From Flavobacterium sp. HJ-32-4 (GTDB lineage: Bacteria > Bacteroidota > Bacteroidia > Flavobacteriales > Flavobacteriaceae): a DNA stretch of 64,000 nt. The stretch covers positions 558,001-622,000 of the forward strand of contig NZ_CP092832.1 in the NCBI RefSeq assembly GCF_022532105.1. Direction: 5' to 3'. Numbering within the stretch: the first letter of the stretch is position 1; every line of letters begins with the position of its first letter. A model generated the notes under the pieces. It did not search any database, was not told where the DNA came from, and was given only the letters and a program-made list of their open reading frames with translations. The position numbers and the translations under genes were made by a program. Shown in pieces: positions 7,470-18,103 of this stretch.

Positions 7470-9017
7470 TTAGGCCTTGGTCTTCAACAACCACGTCTTC
7501 ATCGACACTTCTTTCTCGATAATCGCGCGAAGCTCTGAAATCGCCACGCGGTCTTGTTTCATGGTGTCGCGATGACGAATGGTGACGGTACGGTCCTCCA
7601 GTGACTGATGGTCGACCGTGATACAGAACGGCGTTCCCAGCGCGTCCTGGCGACGGTAGCGGCGACCGACAGCGTCTTTTTCGTCGTATGCCACCGTGAA
7701 ATCCCATTTCAGTTCCTCCATGATTTCGCGTGAAAGTTCAGGTAAACCGTCTTTCTTCACCAAGGGTAACACCGCAGCTTTGGTCGGTGCCAACACTGCC
7801 GGAAGGGAAAGAACGGTTCGGGTAGACCCATCTTCGAGGGTTTCTTCACGCAGGGACGTAGCGAATACCGCGAGGAACATCCGGTCGAGACCAACCGACG
7901 TTTCCACCACATACGGCGTATAGTTCTTGTTCTCTTCCGTATCGAAATACTGCATTTTCTTACCTGAAAACTTCTCGTGCGCCCCCAGGTCAAAATCGGT
8001 GCGCGAGTGAATGCCTTCGAGTTCCTTGAATCCGAATGGGAAATTGAATTCGATATCCGCGGCGGCATTGGCGTAATGCGCCAGTTTTTCATGGTCGTGG
8101 AAGCGATAGTTCTCGTTTCCAAGTCCCAGCGATTGGTGCCATTTCAGGCGCGTCTCCTTCCAGTATTCGTACCACTTCATCTCTTCGCCCGGTTTGACGA
8201 AGAACTGCATCTCCATCTGCTCGAATTCGCGCATGCGGAAAATGAACTGACGTGCCACAATCTCATTCCGGAAGGCTTTACCGGTTTGGGCGATACCAAA
8301 CGGTATCTTCATCCGCCCGGATTTCTGTACGTTCAGGAAATTCACGAAAATACCCTGGGCCGTTTCCGGACGCAGGTACAAATCCATGGCGTTTTCAGCC
8401 GATGCCCCGAGTTTGGTTCCGAACATGAGATTGAACTGCCGCACTTCCGTCCAGTTGCGTGAGCCGGTTTCCGGATCGGCAATTTCGAGTTCCTCGATCA
8501 GTTTCTTTACGTCTTCGAGATCGCCTGAATCCAGCGATCTTGCCATGCGCTCGAGAATTTCCTTCTTTTTGGAAAGGTATTCGACCACGCGGGTGTTGGT
8601 CGTCACGAACTGTTCGCGGTCGAAAGCATCACCGAAACGCGCAGCGGCCTTTTCGATTTCCTTTTCCGCCTTCTGGTTCAGCTTCTCAGCGTAGTCTTCA
8701 ATCAGGACGTCGGCACGGTAGCGTTTTTTGGAATCTTTATTATCGATAAGCGGATCGTTGAAGGCATCTACGTGTCCGGATGCTTTCCAGGTCGTTGGGT
8801 GCATCAGGATAGCCGCATCGAGGCCCACGATGTTATCGTGCATCTGCACCATCGCTTTCCACCAATACTGCCGGATGTTGTTCTTCAGTTCGACTCCGTT
8901 CTGTCCGTAATCATACACGGCACTGAGTCCGTCGTATACCTCGCTCGACGGGAAGATAAACCCGTATTCCTTCGCATGCGATACGACGTTTTTGAAAATA
9001 TCGTCTTGTTTTGCCAT
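7470..9017 (-). CDS. glyS: Glycyl-tRNA synthetase, class II dimeric type
   Basis: This enzyme charges tRNA-Gly. The 515-residue protein is the alpha2 (eukaryote-like) form, not the alpha2-beta2 bacterial form. It starts MAKQDDIFKNVVSHAKEYGF, carries class II motif 2 in FRNEIVARQFIFRMREFEQMEMQFF and motif 3 in VVETSVGLDRMFLAVF, and ends in the anticodon-binding domain. The start is supported by a TATTTTTG box only 8 bases upstream, implying a very short leader. No glycine riboswitch or T-box is seen. Confidence 0.97.
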   Translation of the reverse strand: MAKQDDIFKNVVSHAKEYGFIFPSSEVYDGLSAVYDYGQNGVELKNNIRQYWWKAMVQMHDNIVGLDAAILMHPTTWKASGHVDAFNDPLIDNKDSKKRYRADVLIEDYAEKLNQKAEKEIEKAAARFGDAFDREQFVTTNTRVVEYLSKKKEILERMARSLDSGDLEDVKKLIEELEIADPETGSRNWTEVRQFNLMFGTKLGASAENAMDLYLRPETAQGIFVNFLNVQKSGRMKIPFGIAQTGKAFRNEIVARQFIFRMREFEQMEMQFFVKPGEEMKWYEYWKETRLKWHQSLGLGNENYRFHDHEKLAHYANAAADIEFNFPFGFKELEGIHSRTDFDLGAHEKFSGKKMQYFDTEENKNYTPYVVETSVGLDRMFLAVFATSLREETLEDGSTRTVLSLPAVLAPTKAAVLPLVKKDGLPELSREIMEELKWDFTVAYDEKDAVGRRYRRQDALGTPFCITVDHQSLEDRTVTIRHRDTMKQDRVAISELRAIIEKEVSMKTWLLKTKA

Positions 9018-9024
9018 AGTGGTG

Positions 9025-9032
9025 CAAAAATA
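9025..9032 (-). promoter_or_regulatory. Promoter -7 box for glyS
   Basis: TATTTTTG on the minus strand is an exact TAnnTTTG match ending 7 bases before the glyS ATG. No clear -33 element is seen. Confidence 0.6.
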
Positions 9033-9144
9033 GATAAAAGTACTAAAGTCCGAAGCCGGCGCCCGGTAAAACCCACTTCAATCTTTAACATTTTCTACGG
9101 GAAAGCCGTAACGGTGTTTTTCCGCCACCCGTTACCTTGCCCCC

Positions 9145-9837
9145 ATGAAAAAATGGCTCCACGACTTCCTCTCCCTTTTTTATCCCGATACCTGCGCGGC
9201 CTGTGACGGATTACTGCAAACGGGCGAAATCCTCATCTGCACCGAATGCCGTCACGAACTGCCGTTTACGCAACAGCACCTACATCCCGAAAACGAAGCC
9301 TTCCGCGCCTTTTATGGACGGCTGCCGGTTGAGCACGTCTCCTGCCTGTTGTATTACCACAGGCACGGGCGCGTGCAACGGCTGATCCATAAACTAAAAT
9401 ACAAGGGACGGGAAGATATCGGCACGGCACTGGGGCATTGGGCTGGCCCGGGGTTACAGGAAGCCGGACTTCCCTCCTCCATCGACGCCATCGTCCCTGT
9501 TCCGATGTATCCAAAAAAACAACGGAAAAGAGGCTACAACCAGGTGACGTCGTTTGCCGAGACCCTGTCGGGTTATCTGGGAGTACCGTGCGATCCGTCC
9601 CTCCTCGTGAAAAGCGTACAGTCGAAATCGCAGTCGAAAAAGTCGTTCTTTGAACGCATCGCCACCGAAGACAAAGGGTTTGTCGTGCAATTCGACGCGT
9701 CGCACCACGGGCGGCATTTCCTTCTAGTCGACGACGTGCTGACCACGGGCGCCACCCTCGAAAGCTGCGGAAAGGCGCTGTTACGTATTCCAGATGCCCG
9801 CCTCAGTATCGTGACGATGGCCATGACCTACAAATGA
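9145..9837 (+). CDS. ComF-like amidophosphoribosyltransferase-family protein
   Basis: The 230-residue protein has the ComF layout. An N-terminal four-cysteine zinc finger (CAACDGLL then CTECRHEL) is followed by a type I phosphoribosyltransferase domain, whose PRPP loop is FLLVDDVLTTGATLESC and whose KxxKYxGRxDIG-like segment is HKLKYKGREDIG. ComF proteins are needed for DNA uptake in naturally competent bacteria, but homologues are widespread in non-competent species and the substrate is unknown. A 7-base relative of the promoter box, TACCTTG, ends 5 bases before the ATG, suggesting a near-leaderless message. Confidence 0.88.
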   Translation: MKKWLHDFLSLFYPDTCAACDGLLQTGEILICTECRHELPFTQQHLHPENEAFRAFYGRLPVEHVSCLLYYHRHGRVQRLIHKLKYKGREDIGTALGHWAGPGLQEAGLPSSIDAIVPVPMYPKKQRKRGYNQVTSFAETLSGYLGVPCDPSLLVKSVQSKSQSKKSFFERIATEDKGFVVQFDASHHGRHFLLVDDVLTTGATLESCGKALLRIPDARLSIVTMAMTYK

Positions 9838-9919
9838 GACGCCTACATCGATAACACTTTCCTAAAAATTTCCACCCGACAAAATATAATCGTTATTTTG
9901 TGGGACCAATGATCGTGAG

Positions 9920-11515
9920 TTGAAAAACCGAATCCTCTTTGTCTTCGCCGTACTGCTTTTCGTGCTGACCGGCTGCGCACGCCGCGGCAATATTGACGGT
10001 GGGCCGAAAGACAGCCTGCCTCCTACGCTGGAAGTGAGCCTTCCGAAGAACTTTTCGACCGATTTCAAGGGGCAGGAAATCCGGCTGACCTTCGATGAAT
10101 ACGTCAAGTTAAAAGACGTGAGCAAACAACTGGTCGTTTCGCCTCCGCTCGAACACGCACCGGATGTTCGTCCGCTACTACCGTCGAAGACACTCACGGT
10201 GCGCTTCCGCGATACACTTCGCCCTAATACGACCTATAGCCTGAATTTCGGGCAAAGCATACAAGACAATAATGAAGGTGTGCCGCTGCCGCAATTCCGA
10301 TACGTTTTTTCCACGGGCGCCTATATCGATTCCCTCGAAATCAGCGGCGGCATCAGCGACGCACTTGAGCGGAAAGCGGATAACTTCGTCACGGTGATGC
10401 TCTACGAATTGAACGAGACATTCAACGACTCGACTATTTATAAGGAGAAACCGCGTTATGTTACCAGCACACTCGATAGCGCGGTGGTCTTCAAGCTCGA
10501 GAACCTGAAGGAAGGCCGCTACCAATTGATCGCGCTCAAAGACAAATCGAACAATTATAAGTTTGACCCGCGGAGCGATAAGATTGCCTTCTCTTCGGAA
10601 CCGGTGGTCGTGCCATCTGACAAACCCTACAAACTACGTCTTTTCAAAGAAAACGGATCGTTCCGGGCACTTCGCCCGTCGCAGGCATCAGGCAACCGGA
10701 TGCTGGGCGGTTTTGAGGGTGATCCACGAGGTGCGGTGTATACCGTTCGAAACGGCAATGAAATGGTTCCGTCTATCGTTACGAGAATGCCGGAAAAAGA
10801 CTCGGTGCAAATCTGGTATAAAGCACCTAAAGTCGATTCGTTGCAGGTTGCCATCAAGAAAGACGCCTTCGAAAAAGACTTCTGGGTCAAATTGAAGAAC
10901 CAGAAAAAAGATTCGATTGGATTTACGGCTGAAAAAGCCGGTACGCTTTCCTTCCGGGAACAATTCCAGCTTCGTAGCGCGACGCCGTTGACCGCTTTCG
11001 ACAACACAAAGATCACCATCAGGGACAAAGATTCGGCATCCGTACCTTTTACAACGGACTATGACGCCTTCAACCAAAAGCTTACGGTGGTTTTTGAGAA
11101 GAAGGAAGAACAGCGCTACAAAATCAATATGATGCCGGGCGCTTTGGTGGACTTTTACGGACATGAAAACGACACGCTCGACTATACCGTCGCCACTCGT
11201 CGCCTGGGGGATTACGGAAACATGAAAGTCGTATTGCAAAATGCCAAATCGTTCCCGGTCATACTCGAACTGACCGATGCCAAAGGAAAGGTGTTGGCAA
11301 GGGAGGTGGCGACGAAACCCGAGATCGACTTCCTGTCACTCGACCCCGCTACATGTACCATGCGCCTGATCTACGATACCAACAGCAACGGCGAGTGGGA
11401 TTCGGGCAGTTGGATGGAACACCGGCAGCCTGAAGAGGTGATTTATTTTCCGAAGGACATCATCCTGCGCTCTAACTGGGATATCAACCAGGAATGGGAT
11501 GTCGGAGGCGGCTAA
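9920..11515 (+). CDS. Ig-like (SbsA-type) domain lipoprotein
   Basis: The protein starts with a TTG codon (MKNRILFVFAVLLFVLTGC when read as Met); the only nearby ATG hits a stop after four codons. The lipobox LTGC predicts a lipoprotein. An N-terminal Ig-like domain of about 100 residues (SLPPTLEVSLPKNFSTDF...RDTLRPNTTYSLNFG) is typical of a conserved Bacteroidota family whose role is unknown. The remaining 400 residues are beta-rich and low in cysteine. It converges with the omega-amidase gene, and their stop codons overlap (CTAA). Confidence 0.8.
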   Translation: MKNRILFVFAVLLFVLTGCARRGNIDGGPKDSLPPTLEVSLPKNFSTDFKGQEIRLTFDEYVKLKDVSKQLVVSPPLEHAPDVRPLLPSKTLTVRFRDTLRPNTTYSLNFGQSIQDNNEGVPLPQFRYVFSTGAYIDSLEISGGISDALERKADNFVTVMLYELNETFNDSTIYKEKPRYVTSTLDSAVVFKLENLKEGRYQLIALKDKSNNYKFDPRSDKIAFSSEPVVVPSDKPYKLRLFKENGSFRALRPSQASGNRMLGGFEGDPRGAVYTVRNGNEMVPSIVTRMPEKDSVQIWYKAPKVDSLQVAIKKDAFEKDFWVKLKNQKKDSIGFTAEKAGTLSFREQFQLRSATPLTAFDNTKITIRDKDSASVPFTTDYDAFNQKLTVVFEKKEEQRYKINMMPGALVDFYGHENDTLDYTVATRRLGDYGNMKVVLQNAKSFPVILELTDAKGKVLAREVATKPEIDFLSLDPATCTMRLIYDTNSNGEWDSGSWMEHRQPEEVIYFPKDIILRSNWDINQEWDVGGG

Positions 11516-12273
11516 GGCAGCAGCGTAAAGTCGTCGCGGTCCTGCAAAAAAGCAAAACGTTCCCGAAACGCCTGCATTTTCTGTGTGTCAAGTTCAAAAA
11601 CAAAGACGCCTTCCTCTCCAGTGGAGGCCAGAAGGTCACGGCCGGCAAAATCAAACGCCTGCGTATGCCCCGGATAATGATGGCCGTTGGCATCGTGACC
11701 AACACGGTTTACACCCGCCACATAACAGACATTCTCGATGGCGCGGGCCTTTAGCAACGCATCCCAGGCTTCGATGCGCGGCGCCGGCCAGTTCGCGACA
11801 TACAGCAACAGGTCGAATGATTCAGTATTGCGGGAAAAGACCGGAAATCGAAGATCGTAGCAGATTAACGGACATATCCGGATGCCTTTATAATCAAGAA
11901 CCAGCCGGTCTTGACCTGCCGCGTAGGCAACATCTTCACCCGCCAGGGTAAAAAGGTGTCGTTTGTCATAATACCTTACGTCACCAGAGGGATATACAAA
12001 CAGGAGTCGGTTTCGGAAGCTACCCGCTTCTTCCATTACAACACTTCCGGTAACCGCAGCCGGTCGTTCAGCCGCCATCTCTTTCATCCAACTTAGTGTG
12101 GGGCCGTCCATGGTTTCCGCAACGGCAGCGGGGTGCATCGTGAAACCTGTGGTAAACATCTCGGGCAGTACGATAAGGTCAGCCGTAATGGACTGTAGTA
12201 CTTTCGTAAGCTGCTCGCGGTTTTCGAACGGCTGCTCCCACGCCAGGTCGGTCTGTACGAGCGCGATTTTCAT
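11512..12273 (-). CDS. Omega-amidase / nitrilase-family hydrolase (YafV-like)
   Basis: This 253-residue carbon-nitrogen hydrolase has the nitrilase triad E38 (VLPEMFTTGF), K104 (YDKRHLF) and C138 (LICYDLRFP). The LICYDLRFP signature and length match the YafV/omega-amidase branch, which hydrolyses alpha-ketoglutaramate and alpha-ketosuccinamate to 2-oxo acids and ammonia as metabolite repair. Its ATG overlaps the stop of the GH92 gene as ATGA, so translation is probably coupled, although no shared function is obvious. Confidence 0.88.
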   Translation of the reverse strand: MKIALVQTDLAWEQPFENREQLTKVLQSITADLIVLPEMFTTGFTMHPAAVAETMDGPTLSWMKEMAAERPAAVTGSVVMEEAGSFRNRLLFVYPSGDVRYYDKRHLFTLAGEDVAYAAGQDRLVLDYKGIRICPLICYDLRFPVFSRNTESFDLLLYVANWPAPRIEAWDALLKARAIENVCYVAGVNRVGHDANGHHYPGHTQAFDFAGRDLLASTGEEGVFVFELDTQKMQAFRERFAFLQDRDDFTLLP

Positions 12274-15074
12274 CGGATGGTAATTTCGTCAATAAAGATA
12301 AAAGCATCCCCACCGGCGCCCTGATGCCAAGCGGGCAGTTTACCGAAGTTGCGGGCAATGACTTTCACGTATCGGAACTTCCCAATCGGATCTTTCAAGC
12401 CATATTCTTTGATAAAGGTATCCTCCCGTTGCGGGTCTTCGTCGGTTACGATTTTCTTTCCGACCGGAAAGAACTTCTGCCCGTCGGTCGACACCAGAAA
12501 TTCCACTTCCCGGGGCATCAGTATCCACGAGCGGCTGTCTTGCAGGAAGCCCGCGCTGATTTCCTTTGCGCTCCGCATTTCCTTTAGGTCTACGACCGCC
12601 TCGAAATCCTGTGCCTGGTAGCCCTGCCAATCGCCTTTCCGCCAGTTTTCGCTTCCGCGGATGCCATCCAGTAAGCCTTCAGGACCGCCAGCGTGGTATT
12701 GTGGGTTATAGGTAGAGCGTATCTCCACCGTATACGCATTGGGTTTCCGGATGAACGTTCCCGTTACTACAGTGCTCGCAATACCAGGCACTTTCTCGGC
12801 ATACGTTTCCACCGTGCCGCTCTGTTCAATGAAAAAAGGCCATTGATACACACTAAAATCCTTCTTTTCGTCGCGATGTCCTATTTCCTGGATGCGGTAG
12901 TAACACCTTACGTCGCGATCAACGGTTTTGATCGACACCGGCATCTTCTCGGTGAACACCCGCGAAGGCGACTCAATGACGGGAACCGGAAGTAACACCC
13001 CCGAGGTTTCGGTCGCCAATTCTCGTCGGTAATCAGGAAACCAATATTCGAACGGCGGCGCAACATCAGAAACCGGCTTTTTGGAGCCGTCTTCGAGATG
13101 AACCGTGGCGGAAGCGGAAGGTGCCAAATATGTCCAGGCGGGTTGACCCGGACAAATGGCGTACATCCCCAGAGTAGACAAGACATACCAGGCACTCATT
13201 TGTCCGCAATCTTCATTTCCTATCAAACCATCGGGTGCATTTTTGTAGAAATTATCGAGGATAAACCGGATTTTCTCCTGTGCTTTTTGCGGCTGCCCGG
13301 CCGGCACATACAACCAGGCCATATGGTGACTGGGCTCGTTGCCGTGCGCATACTGCCCGATAAGTCCGGTAATGTCGGCCTGCTCGCGACCCGTGGTTTG
13401 GGTGGGGGCGTTGAACAAGTCGTCTAGTTTTCGAGCCAAGGCCTCTTGTCCGCCCAGCGCGCCCGCGAGCCCTTCGATATCGTGCGGTACGAAGAGTGAG
13501 TATTGCCAGGCATTTCCTTCGGTGAAGTTGTTATTGACCTCCCGCGGATCAAAGGGTTTGTCCCATCCTCCGTTGCGTTTCGGACGCATGAAACCCGTTG
13601 ACGGATCGAACAGGTTCTTCCAGTTCTGCGACCGCATCATGAAATAATCGTAGTCGTCTTTATGACCGGTGAGCTTCGCCATTTGTGCGATGCACCAGTC
13701 GTCATAGGCGTATTCCAATGTCTTCGAGACGCTTTCATGTTCATCATCAATGGCAATGAAGCCGTTCTTCTTATAGGCAGCCAGTCCGAGGTGGTCGAGC
13801 ATCGCGCTGTGTTTGGCCGCCTGGAACGCCTTTTCGTAATCGAAGCCCTTTATACCCTTCGCCATCGCATCGGCCATGACGGAAACGGAATGGTAGCCGA
13901 TCATGCAGTCGGTCTCATTCGAGGCCAGCTCCCAAACCGGAAGCCGGCCGCCTTCTTCGTATTGCCGGAGGAAGGTGTTGATGAAATCGGCGGTGCGCTT
14001 GCGGTCGATGAGGGTATAGAGCGGATGGGCCGCACGAAAGGTATCCCAAAGGGAAAAAACCGAGTAGTACCCAAACCCCGGATTGGGGTGCACCTGGTTG
14101 TCTCGCCCCCGGTATTGCCCGTCGATGTCATGTGCCACATTGGGCTGCGTCATGGTATGGTAGAGCGCGGTATAGAATATGGTTTGTTTATCCGAATTGG
14201 ATTCGTTGAGGTCGATTTTACCCAATTCTTGATCCCAGGCGGCTTCGGCGGCCGATTTCACATTGCCGAAATCCCAGCCTTTTATCTCCGACATGTTGCG
14301 TTCGGCACCTTCATAGGAAGTGGGCGACAACGCGACCTTGACGTTGATTTTTTCTCCGGCACGTACATTGGCGGAAAAGGAAATCGCGAGTACGGAGCCC
14401 GCAAAAAAGGAGTCGGTGTTGCGGGGCCGGGCAAAGGCGTTGTTGTTGAGATCTGTTACTTTTACGGGTTTGCTGAACTCAATCCGGGCGAAAACATACT
14501 GGTCGCGAGCCCACGCCTGACTGCGGCGCATGACCTCGATGGTTTTGTCGTCGATGATGCGCACCTCCCCCATCAGCAGTTTGTCGCGGTGGTTGAGATC
14601 GAGGATGAAATTGGCCTGTCCTTTATTCCGGAAGGTATATTGGTGGAACCCGACCCGGGTAGAAGCCGTAAGGGCGACGTCAATGTCATCATCGTCAAGA
14701 CGGACGGCATAGTAACCCGCCGACGCCTTTTCTGAATTATGGGAAAACCGCGATGCGTACTGCTCTTTGTCGAGCGAGGGCGTTCCCATGGTAGGCATGA
14801 GCATCACATCGCCATAATCGGAGCAGCCGGTGCCGCTCAGGTGCGTATGCGAGAAGCCGTAGATGACATTGTCGGAATAATGATAACCGGAACAGCCGTC
14901 CCAACTTCCGTCGATGCGGGTATCAGGCGACAGTTGCACCATTCCGAAAGGCACGGTTGCCCCGGGAAAGGTGTGCCCATGGCCGCCGGTTCCGATTAGG
15001 GGGTTGACGTGTTGGTGTTGCGTGTGGCCGAAGAAGGAAATCAGAAGGAAGACAAAAAGGATGGGAGACCTCAT
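12270..15074 (-). CDS. GH92 family alpha-mannosidase-like glycosidase, exported
   Basis: This 934-residue exported enzyme belongs to GH92, calcium-dependent exo-acting alpha-mannosidases that trim mannans and N-glycans. The signal peptide MRSPILFVFLLISFFGHTQ precedes the family hallmark HVNPLIGTGGHGHTFPGATVPFG. Further hallmarks are GNEPSHHMAWLY and GNEDCGQMSAWYVLSTLG. A chitobiase/hexosaminidase C-terminal-like module (about residues 700-785) and a discoidin (F5/8 type C) module complete the protein. I chose the start at 15074 because a TATCTTTG box lies 19 bases upstream. The open frame continues 32 codons further but would begin upstream of the promoter and lacks a signal peptide. Confidence 0.94.
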   Translation of the reverse strand: MRSPILFVFLLISFFGHTQHQHVNPLIGTGGHGHTFPGATVPFGMVQLSPDTRIDGSWDGCSGYHYSDNVIYGFSHTHLSGTGCSDYGDVMLMPTMGTPSLDKEQYASRFSHNSEKASAGYYAVRLDDDDIDVALTASTRVGFHQYTFRNKGQANFILDLNHRDKLLMGEVRIIDDKTIEVMRRSQAWARDQYVFARIEFSKPVKVTDLNNNAFARPRNTDSFFAGSVLAISFSANVRAGEKINVKVALSPTSYEGAERNMSEIKGWDFGNVKSAAEAAWDQELGKIDLNESNSDKQTIFYTALYHTMTQPNVAHDIDGQYRGRDNQVHPNPGFGYYSVFSLWDTFRAAHPLYTLIDRKRTADFINTFLRQYEEGGRLPVWELASNETDCMIGYHSVSVMADAMAKGIKGFDYEKAFQAAKHSAMLDHLGLAAYKKNGFIAIDDEHESVSKTLEYAYDDWCIAQMAKLTGHKDDYDYFMMRSQNWKNLFDPSTGFMRPKRNGGWDKPFDPREVNNNFTEGNAWQYSLFVPHDIEGLAGALGGQEALARKLDDLFNAPTQTTGREQADITGLIGQYAHGNEPSHHMAWLYVPAGQPQKAQEKIRFILDNFYKNAPDGLIGNEDCGQMSAWYVLSTLGMYAICPGQPAWTYLAPSASATVHLEDGSKKPVSDVAPPFEYWFPDYRRELATETSGVLLPVPVIESPSRVFTEKMPVSIKTVDRDVRCYYRIQEIGHRDEKKDFSVYQWPFFIEQSGTVETYAEKVPGIASTVVTGTFIRKPNAYTVEIRSTYNPQYHAGGPEGLLDGIRGSENWRKGDWQGYQAQDFEAVVDLKEMRSAKEISAGFLQDSRSWILMPREVEFLVSTDGQKFFPVGKKIVTDEDPQREDTFIKEYGLKDPIGKFRYVKVIARNFGKLPAWHQGAGGDAFIFIDEITIR

Positions 15075-15092
15075 GGTGAAATGGTTGGTACC

Positions 15093-15100
15093 CAAAGATA
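15093..15100 (-). promoter_or_regulatory. Promoter -7 box for GH92 / omega-amidase unit
   Basis: TATCTTTG on the minus strand is an exact -7 box 19 bases upstream of the chosen GH92 start, and it decides that start. Confidence 0.65.
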
Positions 15101-15111
15101 CGGAATCCGCG

Positions 15112-15212
15112 TTACGGATGGGAGCGGCAGCCTTTTTGCGCCGTGGGAACGCCCGGAACCCCGAAACCATCCGCGCAAAAAGCTATAGCGGACAGCCGGG
15201 CCGCGAACCGGA
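15112..15212 (+). repeat. Diverged REP-like element, copy A
   Basis: CGGATGGGAGCGGCAGCC followed by a TTTTTGCGCC arm, and at the right end GCGCAAAAAGC then AGCGGACAGCCGG. The arms pair as an imperfect hairpin. The same two boundary words, in the same order and orientation, bound the element at 34241-34383. Confidence 0.6.
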
Positions 15213-15253
15213 TACGTCCATATAACCCTGGATTCGAATGAGCGGCAACGCCC

Positions 15254-15286
15254 AAAAAAAAAAAACGCCCACCGAAGTGCGCGTTT
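15254..15286 (-). terminator. Terminator of sdhCAB
   Basis: On the minus strand AACGCGCAC, a TTCGG loop and GTGGGCGTT form a stem followed by twelve T residues, about 25 bases after the sdhB stop. Confidence 0.9.
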
Positions 15287-15308
15287 CCTATTAATATCGA
15301 TTGTTTTC

Positions 15309-16067
15309 TTACGACAAGCTGGCCTTGAGGTACTCGCGGTTCATACGGGCGATGTTCTCGAGGGAAATGCCTTTCGGACATTCCACTTCGCAGGCGCCGG
15401 TGTTCGTACAGTTACCGAATCCTTCTTCGTCCATCTGGCGGACCATGTTCAGGACGCGGTCATGTGCTTCTACGCGGCCTTGTGGCAACAGCGCATATTG
15501 TGACACTTTCGCACCTACGAAGAGCATGGCCGAACCGTTCTTACAGCTCGCCACACAGGCACCGCAGCCGATGCAGGCCGCCGCTTCGAACGCGCGGTCA
15601 GCGTCTGCCTTTGGAATCGGTGTTGCGTTGGCGTCGATCGTGCGACCGGAGGTGTTGACCGATACGAAACCACCTGCTTGCTGGATACGATCGAAGGCCG
15701 AACGGTCCACCACGAGGTCTTTGATAACCGGGAAGGCTTTCGAACGCCATGGTTCTACGTAAATCGTCTCGCCGTCTTTGAAGCTGCGCATGTGCAACTG
15801 GCAGGTGGTGATAAAACGATCGGGGCCGTGGGCGCGCCCGTTAATGTAGAGGGAGCAGCTTCCGCAGATGCCTTCGCGACAGTCGTGGTCGAAGGCAATC
15901 GGCGCTTTCCGCTCGTTGATCAACTGCTCGTTCAATTGGTCGAGCATTTCAAGGAAGGAGCTGTCCGTCGACACTTTGTCGAGCTTGTAAGTCTCCATTT
16001 GTCCTTTTGATTGTGCGTCTTTCTGGCGCCAAACCTTTAGGGTGATGTTGATATATTTCGTTGCCAT
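15309..16067 (-). CDS. sdhB: Succinate dehydrogenase / fumarate reductase iron-sulfur subunit
   Basis: This 252-residue subunit carries electrons from the flavoprotein to the membrane anchor through three iron-sulfur clusters. The 2Fe-2S cysteines are in [19 protein letters not shown] plus a downstream TTCQ. The 4Fe-4S/3Fe-4S cysteines are in [15 protein letters not shown] and [12 protein letters not shown]. It lies 15 bases after sdhA and ends the operon at a strong terminator. Confidence 0.97.
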   Translation of the reverse strand: MATKYINITLKVWRQKDAQSKGQMETYKLDKVSTDSSFLEMLDQLNEQLINERKAPIAFDHDCREGICGSCSLYINGRAHGPDRFITTCQLHMRSFKDGETIYVEPWRSKAFPVIKDLVVDRSAFDRIQQAGGFVSVNTSGRTIDANATPIPKADADRAFEAAACIGCGACVASCKNGSAMLFVGAKVSQYALLPQGRVEAHDRVLNMVRQMDEEGFGNCTNTGACEVECPKGISLENIARMNREYLKASLS

Positions 16068-16082
16068 AAAAAGCGTCTTTTC

Positions 16083-18092
16083 TTATTTGTAATTCCGTGC
16101 GGCAATCTTGATGAACTCGTACTTCAGTTCTTCTTTGTGAAGGACTTCCTGGCTGATGTCATCGCCTTTGTACTCCCACGCAGCCACGAACTTGAAGTTC
16201 TCATCGTCGCGAAGGGTTTCACCTTCTGCATCCTGGTACTCCTCGCGGAAGTGACCACCACACGACTCGTTCCGCTGGAGGGCATCCTGCGCCATCAATT
16301 GTCCGAGGTCGATGAAGTCGGCTACGCGAAGGGCTTTTTCCAGTTCAGGGTTGAGCTCGTTGGCACTTCCCGGCACGAAGACATCTTTGTAGAACTCGGC
16401 TTTGAGTGCCGCGATTTCGCTGATGGCTTCTTTAAGACCTTTCTCGTTCCGCGCCATACCGACTTTGTTCCACATGATGAGGCCGAGGCGTTTGTGGAAA
16501 TAGTCGACCGAACGTGTTCCGTTGTTGCCGAGGAAACGGTCGATCTGCGAACGGACGTTGTTTTCCGCTTCGGCAAACTCCGGAAGGTCGGTTGAGATTT
16601 TTCCGGTACGGATCTCGTCGGCGAGGTAGTTCGATACCGTGTACGGCAATACGAAATACCCGTCTGCCAGACCCTGCATCAGGGCTGAGGCACCGAGCCG
16701 GTTGGCACCGTGGTCAGAGAAGTTGGCTTCACCGGCCACGAAACAGCCCGGAATGGTACTTTCGAGGTTATAGTCAACCCATACGCCACCCATGGTGTAG
16801 TGCACCGCCGGGTAGATTTTCATCGGTGTTTCGTATGGATTCTCGTCGGTGATTTTTTGGTACATCTGGAAGAGGTTACCGTATTTCTCCTCGATCCAGG
16901 CTTTACCCAGTTTCAGGACGGTCTCTTCAGATGGGTTATGGTCGCCCTGGGCAAACGCCGCCTGACGTCCTTTGCTGCGGATTTCAGACGCGAAATCGAG
17001 GTATACCCCTTCATTCGTGTCGTTGGCCTCGATACCGAAACCAGCATCGCAACGCTCTTTCGCAGCGCGTGACGCTACGTCACGTGGCACGAGGTTACCG
17101 AAGGCAGGATACCTTCTTTCGAGGAAATAATCGCGGTCTTCTTCGGCAATCTGCGTCGGCTTCAGTTTGCCGGCACGGATGGCTTCCGCATCTTCTTTTT
17201 TCTTAGGTACCCAGATACGGCCCGAGTTACGCAACGATTCTGACATCAGCGTCAGTTTCGACTGGTTGGTGCCGTGTACGGGGATACAGGTCGGGTGGAT
17301 CTGTACGAAACAAGGGTTGGCGAACAACGCTCCTTTTTTATGGATTTTCCAGGACGCCGTGACGTTGCTGCCCATTGCGTTGGTCGAAAGGAAGTAGACG
17401 TTTCCGTAGCCGCCTGATGCAATGATCACCGCGTGGGCGGAATGACGCTCTAATTCTCCGGTGACGAGGTTACGGGCGATGATGCCGCGCGCCTTGCCAT
17501 CCACCTTCACGATGTCGAGCATTTCGTGGCGGTTGAACATCTGCACGCGCCCAAGCCCGATTTGGCGGGACAAGGCCGAGTAAGCACCCAACAACAACTG
17601 TTGCCCGGTTTGGCCGGCTGCGTAGAACGTACGCTGTACCTGTGTACCACCGAAGGAACGGTTGTCCAAGAGTCCGCCGTAGTCGCGGGCAAACGGAACG
17701 CCCTGCGCGACACACTGGTCGATGATGTTGGCGGACACTTCTGCCAAACGGTGGACGTTTGCTTCGCGGGCGCGGTAGTCGCCCCCTTTAATCGTATCGT
17801 AGAAAAGACGGTAGGTAGAGTCGCCGTCGTTCTGGTAGTTCTTCGCTGCGTTGATACCGCCCTGTGCTGCAATCGAGTGCGCGCGACGGGGAGAATCCTG
17901 GAAGCAGAAAGCTTTTACATTATAACCCATCTCGCCGAAGGAAGCGGCTGCAGAAGCACCTGCGAGTCCGGTTCCGACGACGATGATATCGATCTTCGGA
18001 CGGTTGTTCGGCGCAACGAGTTTGAGATGGTTCTTATGATTGGTCCACTTGTCGGCAATATCACCCTGTGGTATCTTGGAATCTAGATTCAT
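16083..18092 (-). CDS. sdhA: Succinate dehydrogenase / fumarate reductase flavoprotein subunit
   Basis: This 669-residue flavoprotein oxidises succinate to fumarate in the TCA cycle (or the reverse). The Rossmann motif [21 protein letters not shown] binds FAD, and the histidine in [11 protein letters not shown] is the covalent FAD attachment site. The length and the single cytochrome b partner match the menaquinone-linked type B complexes typical of Bacteroidota. It starts 11 bases after the sdhC stop and is cotranscribed. Confidence 0.97.
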   Translation of the reverse strand: MNLDSKIPQGDIADKWTNHKNHLKLVAPNNRPKIDIIVVGTGLAGASAAASFGEMGYNVKAFCFQDSPRRAHSIAAQGGINAAKNYQNDGDSTYRLFYDTIKGGDYRAREANVHRLAEVSANIIDQCVAQGVPFARDYGGLLDNRSFGGTQVQRTFYAAGQTGQQLLLGAYSALSRQIGLGRVQMFNRHEMLDIVKVDGKARGIIARNLVTGELERHSAHAVIIASGGYGNVYFLSTNAMGSNVTASWKIHKKGALFANPCFVQIHPTCIPVHGTNQSKLTLMSESLRNSGRIWVPKKKEDAEAIRAGKLKPTQIAEEDRDYFLERRYPAFGNLVPRDVASRAAKERCDAGFGIEANDTNEGVYLDFASEIRSKGRQAAFAQGDHNPSEETVLKLGKAWIEEKYGNLFQMYQKITDENPYETPMKIYPAVHYTMGGVWVDYNLESTIPGCFVAGEANFSDHGANRLGASALMQGLADGYFVLPYTVSNYLADEIRTGKISTDLPEFAEAENNVRSQIDRFLGNNGTRSVDYFHKRLGLIMWNKVGMARNEKGLKEAISEIAALKAEFYKDVFVPGSANELNPELEKALRVADFIDLGQLMAQDALQRNESCGGHFREEYQDAEGETLRDDENFKFVAAWEYKGDDISQEVLHKEELKYEFIKIAARNYK

Positions 18093-18103
18093 GGCGCTAA
18101 GGA

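Noticed and set aside
13662..14735. 357-codon plus-strand frame opposite the GH92 gene
   Set aside because: It mirrors the GH92 reading frame and has no recognisable feature; long antisense frames are expected in GC-rich genes.
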